Assembly: GCA_009363875.1 (NCBI GenBank)
Contig: CM018691.1
Span: 41,537,399 to 41,601,398, forward strand
Origin: Mikania micrantha
Taxonomy: Eukaryota; Streptophyta; Magnoliopsida; Asterales; Asteraceae
Direction: 5' to 3'
Length of the DNA stretch: 64,000 nucleotides
Below are positions 35,438-47,210 of the stretch, piece by piece. The translations under genes and the position numbers were made by a program. Positions within the stretch are counted from its first letter, which is position 1. Every line of letters starts with the position of its first letter. A model generated the notes under the pieces. That model had not been told where the DNA came from. It ran no database searches and saw only the letters and a program-made list of their open reading frames with translations.

Positions 35438-37029
35438 CTTAGCATATGATCATCATATTAAAGCATATTAAGTCACTTAGCATGCTCAAAACGTACCTAG
35501 CATGCTCAAAACGTACCTAGCATTTCTAAATCGGTAGTTTGAAAAATAAAGTTACTAAAAATAGTAACTATGACATATCTCATCCAAATGATCATCCTAA
35601 GTATTTCTAATTCATTTTTATATCACAAATCATCATGTAATATCATTTAACATCATTTAACATCATTTAAACATGTTAATCTAGTCCAAAACACCATCTA
35701 TTAATATTTCGGCTATAAAAGTTACTATATATAGTAACTATGCATAAAAACGACCACAATCAACTTCAAATCAAGTTCTAAACATTAATATAATCCTAAT
35801 ATCATTTTAATAGCAAATATACACTCATGCATGTTCATAATATCATCATCATCATCAAAATGTAACTAAGTTACTAAAAATAGCAAGTTTGTCAAATAAC
35901 CACATTTTTAACCATTTCATCATCAACTAATCATGTATATCATCACCAACATTAACAATAATCATGTATCATCATTCCAATCTATCTAAAACACACTTGA
36001 TCATACATGCATGTGAGAATACCACCACTTTTAGTCGATTTATGCAACATGACAACTATACATTATCATGGATCATCATAAATCATCCTCTAATCATTCA
36101 AGATCATCAAATACAGTAGAAATAGCAATAAACCCAGATTCATATGTCGAGAAATTCGTGCATGTGATGGTGTGGTGCATGCATGTGGGTTTCAAAGCTT
36201 GCATGTGTGCATAGAAGTGTTTTTGAGCCATGAGAGATGTAAGAACTACCTTCTAAAGCTTCCTAGTGTTGAGATGGTGATTGAATCGAGCTGGGAAGGC
36301 TCCTAGATGCTCCTGGACAGCAGGTTCCTTAGCAACAAGAAGGTGGTGATGAAGGGTGGTGCCTTAGAGATCTTCCTTCAAGGTTCTCAAGCTTCAAAAT
36401 GGCCTTCTATGGCTTCCAAAGGCTGTTACAAGGGTCTTGGGGAAGAAGAAGGTCGAGTGGTTGCGTGCAAGGCCGAGTTTGATGATGAAAATGGGTAGAG
36501 TAGCAATGATGGTCTTGGTTTTATAAGATTTTGTCGACTGGACGGCGTCGCGTACCGCTGAGAGGGCCCAAGATCCTCTCAGCGTACCGCGATGGATTTC
36601 GGGATTCAAATCCCCCGCCCATCCATCGGGTACCGCCATGATGTTTCTTATGGGTCATCGCGTACCGCGATGGGTCCTTGAGAGCCCAATAGGTCCAATT
36701 TCAATGGTTTGATCCGTTCGTCGCCGTTTTCATGCTTACGAACTATCGTTTGGCCTTGTTTGAACTTTCAAGTTAAATGTTTGAGCGTTTCGTGAGGTTT
36801 CGAGTGTTTTGTTACACGATGTGCTAAACGTACACCAACGTTCGTGTGTTTTGACACGTGTGTGCGGTTTCTTAATAATTCCTCGAATTTTCGTGATTGT
36901 GTCAGTGTTCGTACCGTAATGCCACGTGTCACACTAAATTAAACTAATTTTAGTGTCACGTGTACAAATATCAATTAAATAAACATTTAAATAAATGAAA
37001 TGTTGACCTGGATTTTACGAGGTATCACA

Positions 37030-38535
37030 ATATTTTATTGAAACGTATGATAATAGCGAAGAATAGGAAGCAACAATTGTAACCAGATTGTCAACAATTA
37101 CATTTAGACCCCTGCCTAATATAATTAACAACTTTGACCACGTGATTAAAATAAATTCAGAAAACTTGAGTCGTCCCGACCTTTTGATGACTTTTTTATG
37201 TGGTTTTACCTTCTCTCTCTCATCTTTAAGGGTAGATTAAATATAAGAATGATCAGAAGTATATGTTTTTAACAGTTTGGATGCATTCTAGCTAGTTAGG
37301 GGTGGTACCTACGTACCCTCAGTAACATCTTATGCTTATGTATGTCCCATAACTTACAATCTTCCCATCTTTATTCACACCTCGTGATTCCCCTCTTATG
37401 CCCCATACACACTATTTTTGTCCCTACACACACACTTTTGTATGTGTGTGTTCTAATATTTGTGCCACAGCCTCACATGATTTGCTATAATTTGCTCAGA
37501 TTTGTTTAAAATTTACATTGTATATATGTTGTTTTTTAAATTCATGATTGAAATTGTTTAGTTTCCTTTAAGAATTAGGGTCCGTTTGCTTGCAGGAAAT
37601 TTTAGTATTATTTTTTTAAGAAGTTGAAATTACAAAGAGGTTGGGAACTTAAAATAATTGAAATCTAACAAAAAAAAAATTGAATTTGTAAGACAATTGA
37701 GTAACAACACAATAATAAATGATTTTTTATCAGTATGACTATCACCTATCTTTAGCCTCCATCACCCCATCATCGACGCCAAGCTCAGCTCTTTTCATGA
37801 CCATTGTCATCTCCATTATGTTGTCATCGTCGACAACATTGTAGTAGTTTTGACCTTCATTGTCGTTATAAGTTTAAACTTTGTGACCATAAAAGTAACC
37901 TTTGTTGCCAAATAAGTAGTTGTTTAATTTCCTTAAACAACTTTAACCAAATTTGTTAATTGAATAAACAAAAAATTTAACTGATTAATACAAAGAATTG
38001 TACAATAAAATGAATTAACATATTTATATTTTTTTGCACATGTGTCAAAAAAATTTTATATCGTATAAAATAATTTAAAAAACGAAAAATGAGTATATTT
38101 CAAAGGATAATCGTTGTAACATAATTTATAGAAAATAATTGAGAAAAAAAAAAGCTGACATAGACCGTATTGGACAATACGGCCCGCAAAATAAACTGAT
38201 TAAGATATGGGTGTGTCGTTTCTTATAGACATATTGGTTAACATCCGTCAGAAATCTTACGACCGTATGTTTTTCTCGATTGATTGATGTGATATGGCAC
38301 ATCTTTTAATTTGTTGATTAATTAGGGAAATACGTGACAGTATGAGTCAAAGTATGTGTCAATACAGGTTGTATTAAAGACATGCAAATATCTAATTGGG
38401 TGTCTATTTAAGAGGACTATAGTAAAAATAGTTAACTATGAATAAAAATAAATAAAAATAATGCTGAAATTGTTCACTATCTAATTGTCTCTTATTCTTA
38501 TTTTTCTATCTCTCTCCTAGATGATAATTATATTA

Positions 38536-38568
<33 letters not shown>

Positions 38569-38893
38569 TAATATTATATCACTCATATTAAATAATAATT
38601 TATTGTTTCTTTCCTATTAAATAATAATGATTTTAAAAAATTAAATATGAATTTTAAATTATAACATATGTTATTTTCTTTGGTAATATATTTCCGTTAT
38701 TTAAAATTTATTTGTTTCAACTATTTATTTATTTCTTTCAGATATATACTAGTTGTTTAATGTTTTATTGATCTAGTTTAGATTGATTTTAAACTAGTAT
38801 TGTATATAAGATAACTTTATTTTATTTTTTGTCAACTACATGTATAGCAACTACTAAGTTAATTATTAAAAAAGAATAAACATATTACATGAA

Positions 38894-38924
<31 letters not shown>

Positions 38925-39571
38925 TTAAAAACAACTAAAAATTAAAATTTTGTTTAGAAATTTTGGTACCAAAAAAAAAGAATCCATATATAGTAAAAAA
39001 CTAAAAACTACATTCAAGAGTTAGGTATAATGAATGAATATAACATCCAGATTAATTAGCACCTAACTTAGGTGTGAAATAATCAAAACTATATAGTTTT
39101 GATAAAATCTCATTAATTATATTTATTTTTTTCCTATTTTCAATCCATTAATTTTACACATACAATAGTTCATTAGTACCATAATTAATTAGATTTAATC
39201 AAAGACATTATACTTTTTATGTGTGTTTCACACCTAAGGAACAGCTTCATATTCACACTTAAAAAAATAAATAAATAAGTAATTTTAGAAAGATTATAGC
39301 TAGTGTTCATGTAGCCAAACAGCATTGGCTCCGTCACTAGTTAGAGACCGGGGACGGATGGAGTTGAGAACTAACGGAATGGGACGATTGAGTACCTGCA
39401 GCAGCATCGTATCTCCAAAAATAAGGACAAAGGTCGATATAATAGTATTTCGTCAGAAAATCCTTTGGTTTTCTTCGTTTTCTTCATTAAAATCCTTCGG
39501 TCCCTCCATTTTCATCATAAAAATCCTTCGGCCCCCTCAGTTTCATCTTAAAAATCCTTCGGCCTCCTCCG
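37030..39571. other. AT-rich intergenic DNA, no gene recognised
   Basis: No ORF with a recognisable family. It holds an ATA/AAT trinucleotide microsatellite at about 38533-38570 and a GT/AT dinucleotide tract at about 38897-38924. 39330-39563 continues at 40348 after the hAT insertion and includes short repeated phrases of ATCCTTCGGCC type (39485-39565), probably an older unclassified element. Near 39337 and 40365 the phrase CTCCGTCACT occurs, resembling an inverse hAT terminus (CAGTGACGGAGC). Confidence 0.5.
38533..38570. repeat. (AAT)n microsatellite
   Basis: About a dozen near-perfect AAT/ATA trinucleotide units. Confidence 0.9.
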
Positions 39572-40339
39572 CAGTGGCGGACCCAGAAAATATTTTCATG
39601 GGGTCGGAAATTTTTTGATGGCGGTTGTCCGTCGTTACATATTTCATTTGGATGTTCACATCGGGTCGGATCAGGTCACCTAAAAAATCTATAAATTAAA
39701 TCAAATCAAATCACAAATACATAATAAAGTACGTCAATTCGTCATCTCATTCATTAAAACGACATGATAAAATTTGTTATTTTACAACAAGATTCATAGA
39801 ATAGTATTCAAATTAACAAATTCAATATTCAAAGAATGTGATATTTCAAGTTTTCTTTTTTTTAAAAAAAAGTATTCCATATTACCTGAATATACAGATT
39901 ATACCCAATCAACAAAGTTTCTCATCATGATAAAATAAGTGACACGCAGAGGGTTGGATAAAAATGAGAAAACCGTTAGTGTTAAGGTGTTGCTCCCTTT
40001 AGTTTCAAAGATTCAAGCCCAACTAAGATGGATTGATAAAAAAAATGTTGCTTAAGAAAACAAGAATCTAAAAAATAAGCATATTGGGCTATAAGTGACT
40101 AGATATTGAATTAAATTGTTAATTGGTAATTAGGTTTAACCATGGGTAATGCATATTGGATTATTTGGGTATTAGTTTGGGTTTTAAATTGGGATTTATA
40201 GTGGTCATTAAAATTTCATGGGGGTCAAAAATAAAATTTCTTGGGGGTCAGTCGAGATTAAATCGTATATATAACGAATAAATTTTTTTTTTCATGGGTG
40301 TCGGCCGACCCCCATGATATGTATGTGTGTCCGCCACTG
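39572..40339. mobile_element. Non-autonomous hAT element, 768 bp, with 8-bp TSD
   Basis: Inverted ends start CAGTGGCGGAC (left) and CAGTGGCGGAC (reverse complement of right), continuing to CATGGGG and CATGGGGG. A perfect 8-bp duplication CTCCTCCG flanks it (39564-39571, 40340-40347). The interior is AT-rich and does not encode a transposase. Its ends differ from those of the hAT element at 62-828, so it is a different family of nearly the same size. Confidence 0.9.
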
Positions 40340-40347
40340 CTCCTCCG

Positions 40348-41002
40348 AGCTTTTTTTTCAAGCTCCGTCACTGCAGGCCACTGGCTGTGGGGGTTGATCG
40401 ACCTTCGTCTGCCCTGGTCTAACAAGACGAAGGTGTCTCATGATCAACCAACTTCAACAATATTTTCAAGGTTTATTGCACCGGAACGGCCGGGTGTCTA
40501 GTTATACATACCTCTAACTTCGAACCATCTGGAATTGTACGATTCTAACATTTCATAAAATAATTTGTTTTCCTTGAAAATCTCAATATTATTATTATTC
40601 ATTAATTTATATTTTACTTATCTAAATCTTTAACATTGTGCATTTATAATTCCATATGAACATGAAGTATTTTCTAATTTTCTTTTGAATTGTATATATA
40701 ATATATAAAATCTATTTTTCAGTGACAATTAAGGCTACTGGTTCGACAACACTGAAACACATATAACAGATTCGAAATACAAATTAACAAATAATATAAC
40801 AGAAAGAGAAAAAAAAATTGTATAAAACTAACTCTAGTAAACTGTAAACTTACAGAAATGCAAAAACCATATAATCGGAGCCAAATCTTCCATTCTGATA
40901 CAAATCCAAAGATAACGATGAAACCTTTCGATCAAGAGTAGATTAATTAGGCCGGTAAAACCAAAAAAAAACATAAAATTTGAAGAATTAAGTCCAGAAA
41001 TC
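40348..41002. other. DNA 3' of the MIR396 hairpin
   Basis: 40348-40500 is the right part of the sequence split by the hAT element and is GC-richer. 40520-40990 is AT-rich and lies downstream of the miR396 hairpin on the minus strand, so it probably contains the pri-miRNA 3' part. No ORF was recognised. Confidence 0.4.
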
Positions 41003-41107
41003 GTCATGTCCTCCCACAACTTTCTTGAGCTTTTGTTCATAATCCCAAGAAATTAATAAAAGACTTGTGAAACTAAAAAGTTCAAGAAAGCTGTGGAAAA
41101 ACATGAT
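41003..41107 (-). ncRNA. MIR396: MIR396 microRNA precursor hairpin
   Basis: On the minus strand the 5' arm (41098-41078) matches the 21-nt mature miR396 of the b type, beginning UUCCACAGCUUUCUUGAAC and ending CUU. The 3' arm (41030-41010) reads GCUCAAGAAAGUUGUGGGAG plus one G, the expected star strand, pairing along its length with a G-U where most plants have G-C. TCATGT and ACATGA extend the stem on both sides, with a 47-nt loop between. miR396 is known to repress GROWTH-REGULATING FACTOR transcription factors and so limit cell proliferation in leaves and other organs. Strand follows from the mature sequence lying in the 5' arm, as in other MIR396 genes. Transcript ends are not visible. Confidence 0.93.
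41078..41098 (-). ncRNA. MIR396: Mature miR396 (5' arm)
   Basis: 21 nt on the minus strand, starting with U and identical as far as I recall to the miR396b form ending in CUU. The star strand lies at 41010-41030. Confidence 0.92.
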
Positions 41108-41165
41108 GTGGACTTGTATACATTCTGCATATATGCATCTTCTTCGATCATCAATATATAAGTAT

Positions 41166-41293
41166 ATGTGTGTATTTGTGTGTGTGTGTGAGAGAGAGTG
41201 TGTGTGTCTGTGAGAGAGAGAGAGAGTGTGTGTGTCTGTGAGAGAGAGAGAGAGTGTGTGTGTGTGTGTGAGAGAGAGAGAGTGTGTGTGTGA
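41166..41293. repeat. Compound (GT)n(GA)n microsatellite upstream of MIR396
   Basis: GT runs alternate with GA runs at least four times, with a longer repeating phrase of the form GAGAGAGAGTGTGTGTGTCTGT. On the minus strand it is a (CA)n(CT)n tract 70-190 nt upstream of the mature miRNA. It therefore falls in either the promoter or the 5' leader of the pri-miRNA. TATA-like sequences exist on both sides of it (minus strand, about 41153-41160 and 41346), so its place relative to the start site is undecided. Confidence 0.9.
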
Positions 41294-41904
41294 AGGATGA
41301 AGGAGAAGGTGAGTTTGTAAAATAGAAAGAGAAGTTACTTATAACACAATTTTAGGGTATATTGTGTGTGAGAGAGATGGTGATATCATGTTACTTTGAC
41401 AGGTGATGTAACAAATATTGGGTTGTTCGTATGGGTAAATTGAATAAAATAAATAAATAAATAAAAACTTATGGACATGGAGTGTTTCTCTATAATTCTT
41501 TATTTTTTTTTAACATTAACATATTTCAATCATATTATTCAAATAACGTTATCACATCAAGAGAAAGGTATTTACTAGTTTATAAAACACACTTTTAACC
41601 AACTTTATAATGAGTATGATTACGAGTACAATAAACATAGGAACAAAAAAAATGGAGCAAATATTTGCTAGTTTGATACTAGCTCGCTAAAAGCTTTAAA
41701 ATGAAAATTGGGTAATGATAGATGTTTAGTAACCCGTCCACCAAATTAATAAAAAAAATTATCAGTATCAAGGGTTAAAATATACTAAAGATCATCTAAA
41801 TATACCAGAGTTTTAATATATAAAAAATCTTTGGAATAGATATCTTCCAGCAAAAGCATTAAAATAGACGTTGAAGTTTAGTCAACAAAATGATGGACAT
41901 CAAC

Positions 41905-42091
41905 CAGGGACGAAGCTTGAATTTTTTGTGTAGGGGGGCGATTCTTAATATAAAAATTTTAGGAAGAAAAATCAAGGGGGCCGAACTCTATTAATATAAA
42001 ATTTTTCGACCAAATCCTACTACATACCTGCTTCTAAGCCGAAAAACAGCAGGGGCCGGGGCCCCCTGGCCTTCACTATGCTTCGTCCTTG
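41905..42091. mobile_element. hAT MITE, 187 bp, with 8-bp TSD
   Basis: Ends CAGGGACGAAGC (left) and CAAGGACGAAGC (reverse complement of right). A perfect 8-bp duplication ACATCAAC lies at 41897-41904 and 42092-42099. The interior has GGGGGCCGAACTC and GGGGCCGGGGCCCCC runs. Too short to code. Confidence 0.9.
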
Positions 42092-42099
42092 ACATCAAC

Positions 42100-44291
42100 T
42101 ATACAATAGTTGGCTAATCCAACCCCTTTAGCTAGCAAGAAAAAACAATATGAAGATGTCACATGTTAAAGCAAAGACATAACATATACTTTAACACGTG
42201 ACAAGTTTACCCTACGCTTTGGAGCGCTTGTCGGCACTTTTGAAAGGCTTTGTCGATATTTAAATGTGTGTCACCCTCAGATAAGTTAGAAGTTAGATCC
42301 ATATGTTTTTTAAATGGTCTGCTAAAAAGGACGACTTAGCCTGCAAATATAGTTCAGTTGGCTAAAAATCAACGTTTGTTTTTGCGAATTTGTAAATAAA
42401 ATGCCTATTTTGACGATTTTACACAAATATTAGCTGTGAATAGGTCATTATTTTTTTCAATTAGCTGTAACCGGCAACCAGAGATGTCAAATTGACGATA
42501 GTTGTGTCTTCCGATCATTTGTTATAAATCCTCCTGTAATAATATTAATAATAATATCGGTCTTCTAGAAATTTTAACTTAATTATAAACTTGTTGGTTG
42601 TTGCTTTTTCAAAATAGTGAAATATATTTTTATATAAAATGGAATGGAGACGATTTTACCCGTGAGCATAGGTAGGACATTGATACGGGTGCAAGGGAGG
42701 ACCACACTAAAGAGAGTACGTGAAGGTAAGTAACATGGGAAGGAGATCAAAGCAGCCTTATTAATTTGCACAGAAAGATATACAGATTAGATCAAACGTA
42801 CGACACACCACTCAAAGTTACTCAATTTTTTAATAATAATTACATATTAATTCAATATTAACCGTTAAAATTTGTAAATGTGATATATTTTTGGTGGACT
42901 TTGCAAATCTTTTGTCCAACTATAGTTGTCAAATCACCAAAACCTCTCAATCTAAACCAAAAATTCATTCAAATTGATGTTCATTTGCTTGGGGGTTATC
43001 TTGATGTCATTAAGCGTCTTTTGACGAAAGAACAATTGATTATGCAGTGAATCTAATTACATGATACAATTAAAAAATCAAAAGATCAAATTAAACAAGT
43101 CTAAAATCATAGTATTTTCAGGCTGGTCAAGCACGTTTATTCTAGGTGGCCGAGAGTGTATGTGACATCTTGCTCATGCCGAATAAAGGGGCAATACCGA
43201 AGAAGGGAGGCATTGTTATTGCTCTATCGTCCTGCTGAATTGTCGTCTTCCCATCTTTTATCTTCTTTGTTGTTTCATCAATTCAACATGAGGATGTCAT
43301 AGACGAACAAACCCCCTCCCCCCCATTGTCCAGGCGGTAATGATAGTATCTTGTACCTTAACTGGTGGCTCACTCCCCCCCCCCTCCCGGTTCAATTTTT
43401 TTCTCCCTCACTCTTGAATCAACAATCTCTCAGCCTATCTTGCTTTCAGACATACAACCTCATAGACTAAATATGACTAACTATGAGCTTACCTATAATG
43501 GTTTGAGATAAGGGGATATCTCATGTTAGGGTCTTAGGGATCTTAGACACCCACATATGTGGCACATCAGCTAATACATCACATTTTTATTCAACTATTC
43601 ATACTTAAAAAAACAAACATTTTCTTTCCAACATAGTATCATTTTTCAAACACATTTTCTTTATAAGAATATATGTACGTACGTACGTTATGGGTCAATT
43701 ATTCATACAAGAAAGGTTACCACTTGCATGATAATTAATATTACCCAATGATGGAATTATCACGCATAATTTAACGATGCGTAATAATTTCATTTTTGCG
43801 TGGTAGTTATCACCTGATTGGTAATCCTTCTTGCATGATAATTACACACACTTCGTACACTTTGCCTAAATTCACTTTTTTTATGACGTTTTTCAAGTGA
43901 CTTAACGTAATTTCCCTTTAGGTAGCTTATGATTTGAGGTAAGATTTCAAGATCTACTCAATTTTCTAGCAATGTAACACTAATAAAAGACTAACTTGTG
44001 GTTGCATGTTTTAACATCGATTTTTCAGTGTATATAAACATTTATGAACGATGTTTTCAAGTGACATCAGTTTTTAAACTAGTGATAGCACTGGTTAATT
44101 ACAAGGGTAGTGTTGAAAGAACTTTTTCTTAATGAAGTATGTACATACGTAAGAGAATGATAGATGAGTACCTGAATAATTCTTGCATTTTTTATGTTGA
44201 AAGAGAGTTATTGTAACAAGTTTCGGCGAAAATGTAATGCAATATTTTCAAAAGATGAAAACTTGTAGGGAATAACTCTAAATATTTTTTA
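42100..44291. other. Intergenic DNA, no gene recognised
   Basis: AT-rich with two C-rich patches (43310-43325 and 43373-43388) and a short ACGT/GTAC tract (43676-43690). Around 43488-43570 the phrase TACCTATAATGGTTTGAG resembles the start of small Harbinger-like MITEs, but no matching end was found. ORFs here are short and composition-driven. Confidence 0.45.
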
Positions 44292-44681
44292 AAGTAAATT
44301 GCACTTTTGTTCCTTTATGTTTACATAAAATTTCAGAGATAGTCATTTATGTTTCAAAATGTCAAAATCAGTCCTTTAAGTTTTCAAATGCTGCAAACTC
44401 AGTCATTTCTCCGTTAACGTCGTTAAGTACTAACAGAATAGGGGCATAAATGTCAAAAAAAAATCATATAAGTAATTGAGAAAATTTCACTTTTGGTCTT
44501 TTATGTTTACATAAATTTTCAGATATGGTTCTTTATCCTATGAGTACTTAACGACGTTAACGGGAAAAGACCGAGTTTGCAACATTTGAAAACTTTAAAG
44601 ACTGATTTTGACATTTTGAAACATAAAAGAATATCTCTAAAATTTTGTGTAAACATAAATGACTAAAAGTGCAATTTACTC
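44292..44681. mobile_element. Foldback MITE, long inverted arms
   Basis: Starts AGTAAATTGCACTTTTG and ends CAAAAGTGCAATTTACT-like (AAAAGTGCAATTTACT). The two arms (about 44294-44430 and 44545-44679) are imperfect inverted copies over roughly 130 bp, with a spacer that includes a partial internal repeat of the start. The transcript would form one long hairpin. Superfamily is unassigned because no clear target duplication was seen. Confidence 0.75.
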
Positions 44682-45315
44682 TATTTTTTATTTTTAAAAA
44701 CTATCGGATTTATATTACATGTTCTTTTAGCTCTTTTCACGATTTTTATTTGATTGGTTTTTATTATGTGACGAGCATTATCACCCGAACGGTAAAACCG
44801 ACTCGAAAAATTTAAGTATGATACTATGAAACTCGAGCACACAAATACAGTGACATAATTGAAAAATAATATTGAATCCGTCACCGAATACTCTTCAACC
44901 AAACAGAAACGGAACAATCATTTTTCAAGCTCACATTGAATGAATTTAAAGTGTCAAACAATTTAGACGGAGACTCGGAAGACATGAGAAAGCGGATGAA
45001 GGATGGGTAATAATCGGGTACAGGTGAGATATGGTATGGGTGAACAGAATTACCATACTTTCCAGATCAATGGTCAGAATTTGAAAAAAAGGACAGCAGG
45101 CGGAAAGCAAAAGGACCAAAGGGACAGTTGGATGCGTGTGCAATGAAGCCAATCAAGCGTGCGCGAGCAGAGGATTAACTGTAATTCCAACTTCCATCAC
45201 TTAAATTTACTTTCGCAATTTCCTCCTTTTATTCTGCTAATATGTTAACCTTAATTAATTGATTAATTAATGCTGCTAAAAAAATTGATTTAAATTTGTA
45301 AATAGAAATTTCATA

Positions 45316-45543
45316 CCAAAGGGGCTTTGTCCTAGTGGTACCCCCATGGCTTTCCAAATGGAAGGTCATGGGTTCAAATCCCTCTCAAGGCGAAATAGGG
45401 GTCCTTGAGAGGTCAGGGGGTTTTCCGGTGCGGTTTCCTCCTGGGGTGGTGGTGGGGTCTCAACGGAGGTCATGGTAACTAGACCTTGGTGACATGGCCT
45501 GGAAACAGTGGTTCACACGTTGAGATCAAATGCCGTTCAAAAA
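45316..45543 (+). mobile_element. tRNA-derived SINE, copy 1
   Basis: Starts with GGGGCTTTGTCCTAGTGGTA (A-box-like TCCTAGTGGTA) and has GGTTCAAATCCC as B box about 40 bp on. It ends in an A run and is flanked by a perfect 16-bp duplication AAATAGAAATTTCATA (45300-45315, 45544-45559). This is the hallmark of LINE-mediated retroposition of a polymerase III transcript. It is related to copy 2 but clearly diverged. Confidence 0.88.
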
Positions 45544-45559
45544 AAATAGAAATTTCATA

Positions 45560-45954
45560 TTACGCTATTTATTTCTATCTCTATTTTTTAAATTTTGAGT
45601 TTCTTTCTAACTTTACTATCTTTATTTGAATCTCGACTTATGATAGTTTAAATTTTAAAGTTTAATGAATAGTGGTTTCTTTAAATATAAAAAATTTAAA
45701 TACATTGTCTTCATAATTTCTTTTATAATCATGGGAACTCACTTACGTGATAAACATTCGGGTCTTCTCGATACCCAATTAACCGAAAGGAACAGGAAAG
45801 TGCGACTGCAAGAAAAATTGCCTTTAAGTGAGGATTAAACTTAAGACATCTAGGTTGTCTGTCCTCCATTTTAACTACTATACTACTTCTTTGGAAGTTT
45901 TGCCTTCATAATTTTATGTATTGTAGTGATCTTGAGTGATGAGATATGATAGTT
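45560..45954. other. Spacer between the two SINEs
   Basis: AT-rich, no gene and no repeat recognised. Confidence 0.5.
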
Positions 45955-45970
45955 AAATAAAACTTATACA

Positions 45971-46160
45971 CCAAAGGGCTTATAGCCCAATGGTACCCCC
46001 TTGACTTCCCAAATGGGAGGTCTTGGGTTCGAGTCTTGGCTAGAGCAAAAATTGTTCAGGCTGAGCTAGGGGGTTTTCCCAGTGTGGGTTTCCTCCTAGA
46101 TGGAGGTGTCATGGTACACATTTAAACGAGGGGTACTAGACATTAGCTGTTCAAAAAAAA
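45971..46160 (+). mobile_element. tRNA-derived SINE, copy 2
   Basis: GGGCTTATAGCCCAATGGTA contains the A box and GGTTCGAGTCTT the B box. The tail is an A run. A perfect 16-bp duplication AAATAAAACTTATACA flanks it (45955-45970, 46161-46176). Same family and orientation as copy 1 but shorter, with differences in the body that suggest independent insertions. Confidence 0.88.
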
Positions 46161-46196
46161 AAATAAAACTTATACATAAATTGAGAGTGTAATTTT

Positions 46197-46695
46197 GTAA
46201 AAACATAACCAAGTTTTAATTTTATTTCAGCCAAGTCATCCTAACTTTGTTTTGTTTCAATTTAATAACTTAAGTTTATTTTTATGTTTCAATCCTATAT
46301 ATGTGGCCTATATAACTTGTAATCATAATTATTTTATTTTTATTGTATGCTAACATGGATTTTGAAAAAAAAAAATCTCCAGCATTTTTTTTTGAATTTT
46401 AAAAAAAAAACTATAAATTAAAAAAATTGTGAAAATTTTTAAAAAATATTTAGTTGATTACAAAAAAAACACAACACACCCAAATAGGTCTAAAATACGT
46501 CTAAGACCTTCAAACGAATTCTAAATTTATCCAAAAATTCGCTCATAAAGCCTAAATGGACTAAAATTACCTGTTATCCATATTTTTTTATCTAGTATTA
46601 GAACATAAATCAAACTTAAGTTACCTAATTGAAGCAAAACAAAGTTTCAATAATTTAATTAGAACAAAATCAAAAGTTGATTATGTTTCTATAAC
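46197..46695. mobile_element. Foldback MITE-like element
   Basis: The outer 80 bp on the left (AAACATAACCAAGTTTTAAT onward, with AACTTTGTTTTG and AACTTAAGTTT) and on the right (AAACTTAAGTTACCTAATTG with CAAAACAAAGTTT and GATTATGTTT) are inverted copies of each other. The middle is AT-rich with A runs. Ends and target duplication could not be fixed. Confidence 0.65.
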
Positions 46696-47210
46696 ATTTT
46701 CCCTAAATTGAGAAAATGTGATATTTAGTTAAAGTTATACAATTCCTAGAGTACTCCATGTATATGCCGAGTATTTTTCTAGTAATTTTCAAGTACTCGT
46801 CGTCTACGCCGAGTCATAACTACAGTCATCCGATCGATATAACAGCGGCTAACGCCATCTACAATCTTACTACAAAAACAAAACAAAGATACAACATTAT
46901 GTCTCTTTCTTATTTCCAGGCTTCCTTCCCCTCTCACAACACTCGCCCATCGTTCATTCTCATTCTCACGGGCAGTCTTCACTCAGAAGGTACTCTCCAA
47001 TGCAGCCTTAAGTGATGTGCCCATGTAGGACACGAAGTCACGAACGGACCTCACGGGTGCCCTCTATACATTGTCTAACATTCATATTTAATTTATTTTT
47101 AATCTAATATTGATTTTACAAATATTCTTATACTTGTACAATTGAAACTGTTTGTTATAATTAATTATGATAATTACATTGTGTTATTGGGGATTATAAA
47201 AAACACATGA
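46696..47210. other. Intergenic DNA, no gene recognised
   Basis: A slightly GC-richer patch at 46780-47010 contains short ORFs on both strands without recognisable family and is otherwise featureless. Confidence 0.4.

Larger units (their letters stand above)
21914..37029 (-). mobile_element. Ty3/gypsy solo LTR (TSD ATATT) holding two nested retrotransposons
   Basis: Plus-strand borders are TGTCACACCCCC (21914) and GAGGTATCACA (37029), so on the minus strand the LTR reads TGTGATACCTCG to GGGGGTGTGACA. A perfect ATATT duplication flanks it (21909-21913, 37030-37034). The LTR itself is about 3.0 kb and is found as three pieces: 21914-22598, 30539-31265 and 35438-37029. A copia element (22599-30538) and a deleted chromovirus (31266-35437) account for the rest. 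LTR landmarks on minus are GCGTACCGCGATGG words (36545-36670), CTTATAAAACC as TATA box (about 36520), donor-like GAAG|GTAGTT (36249) and acceptor-like ATTCTCAG|G (22263). Confidence 0.85.

Noticed and set aside
40834..41040. 68-residue minus-strand ORF starting inside the MIR396 hairpin
   Set aside because: It begins in the precursor loop side and overlaps the star strand. Peptides proposed for pri-miRNAs lie upstream of the hairpin. No conservation evidence is available.
45330..46030. Possible tRNA genes at the A/B boxes
   Set aside because: They do not fold as tRNAs and end in A runs with target duplications, so they are SINEs.
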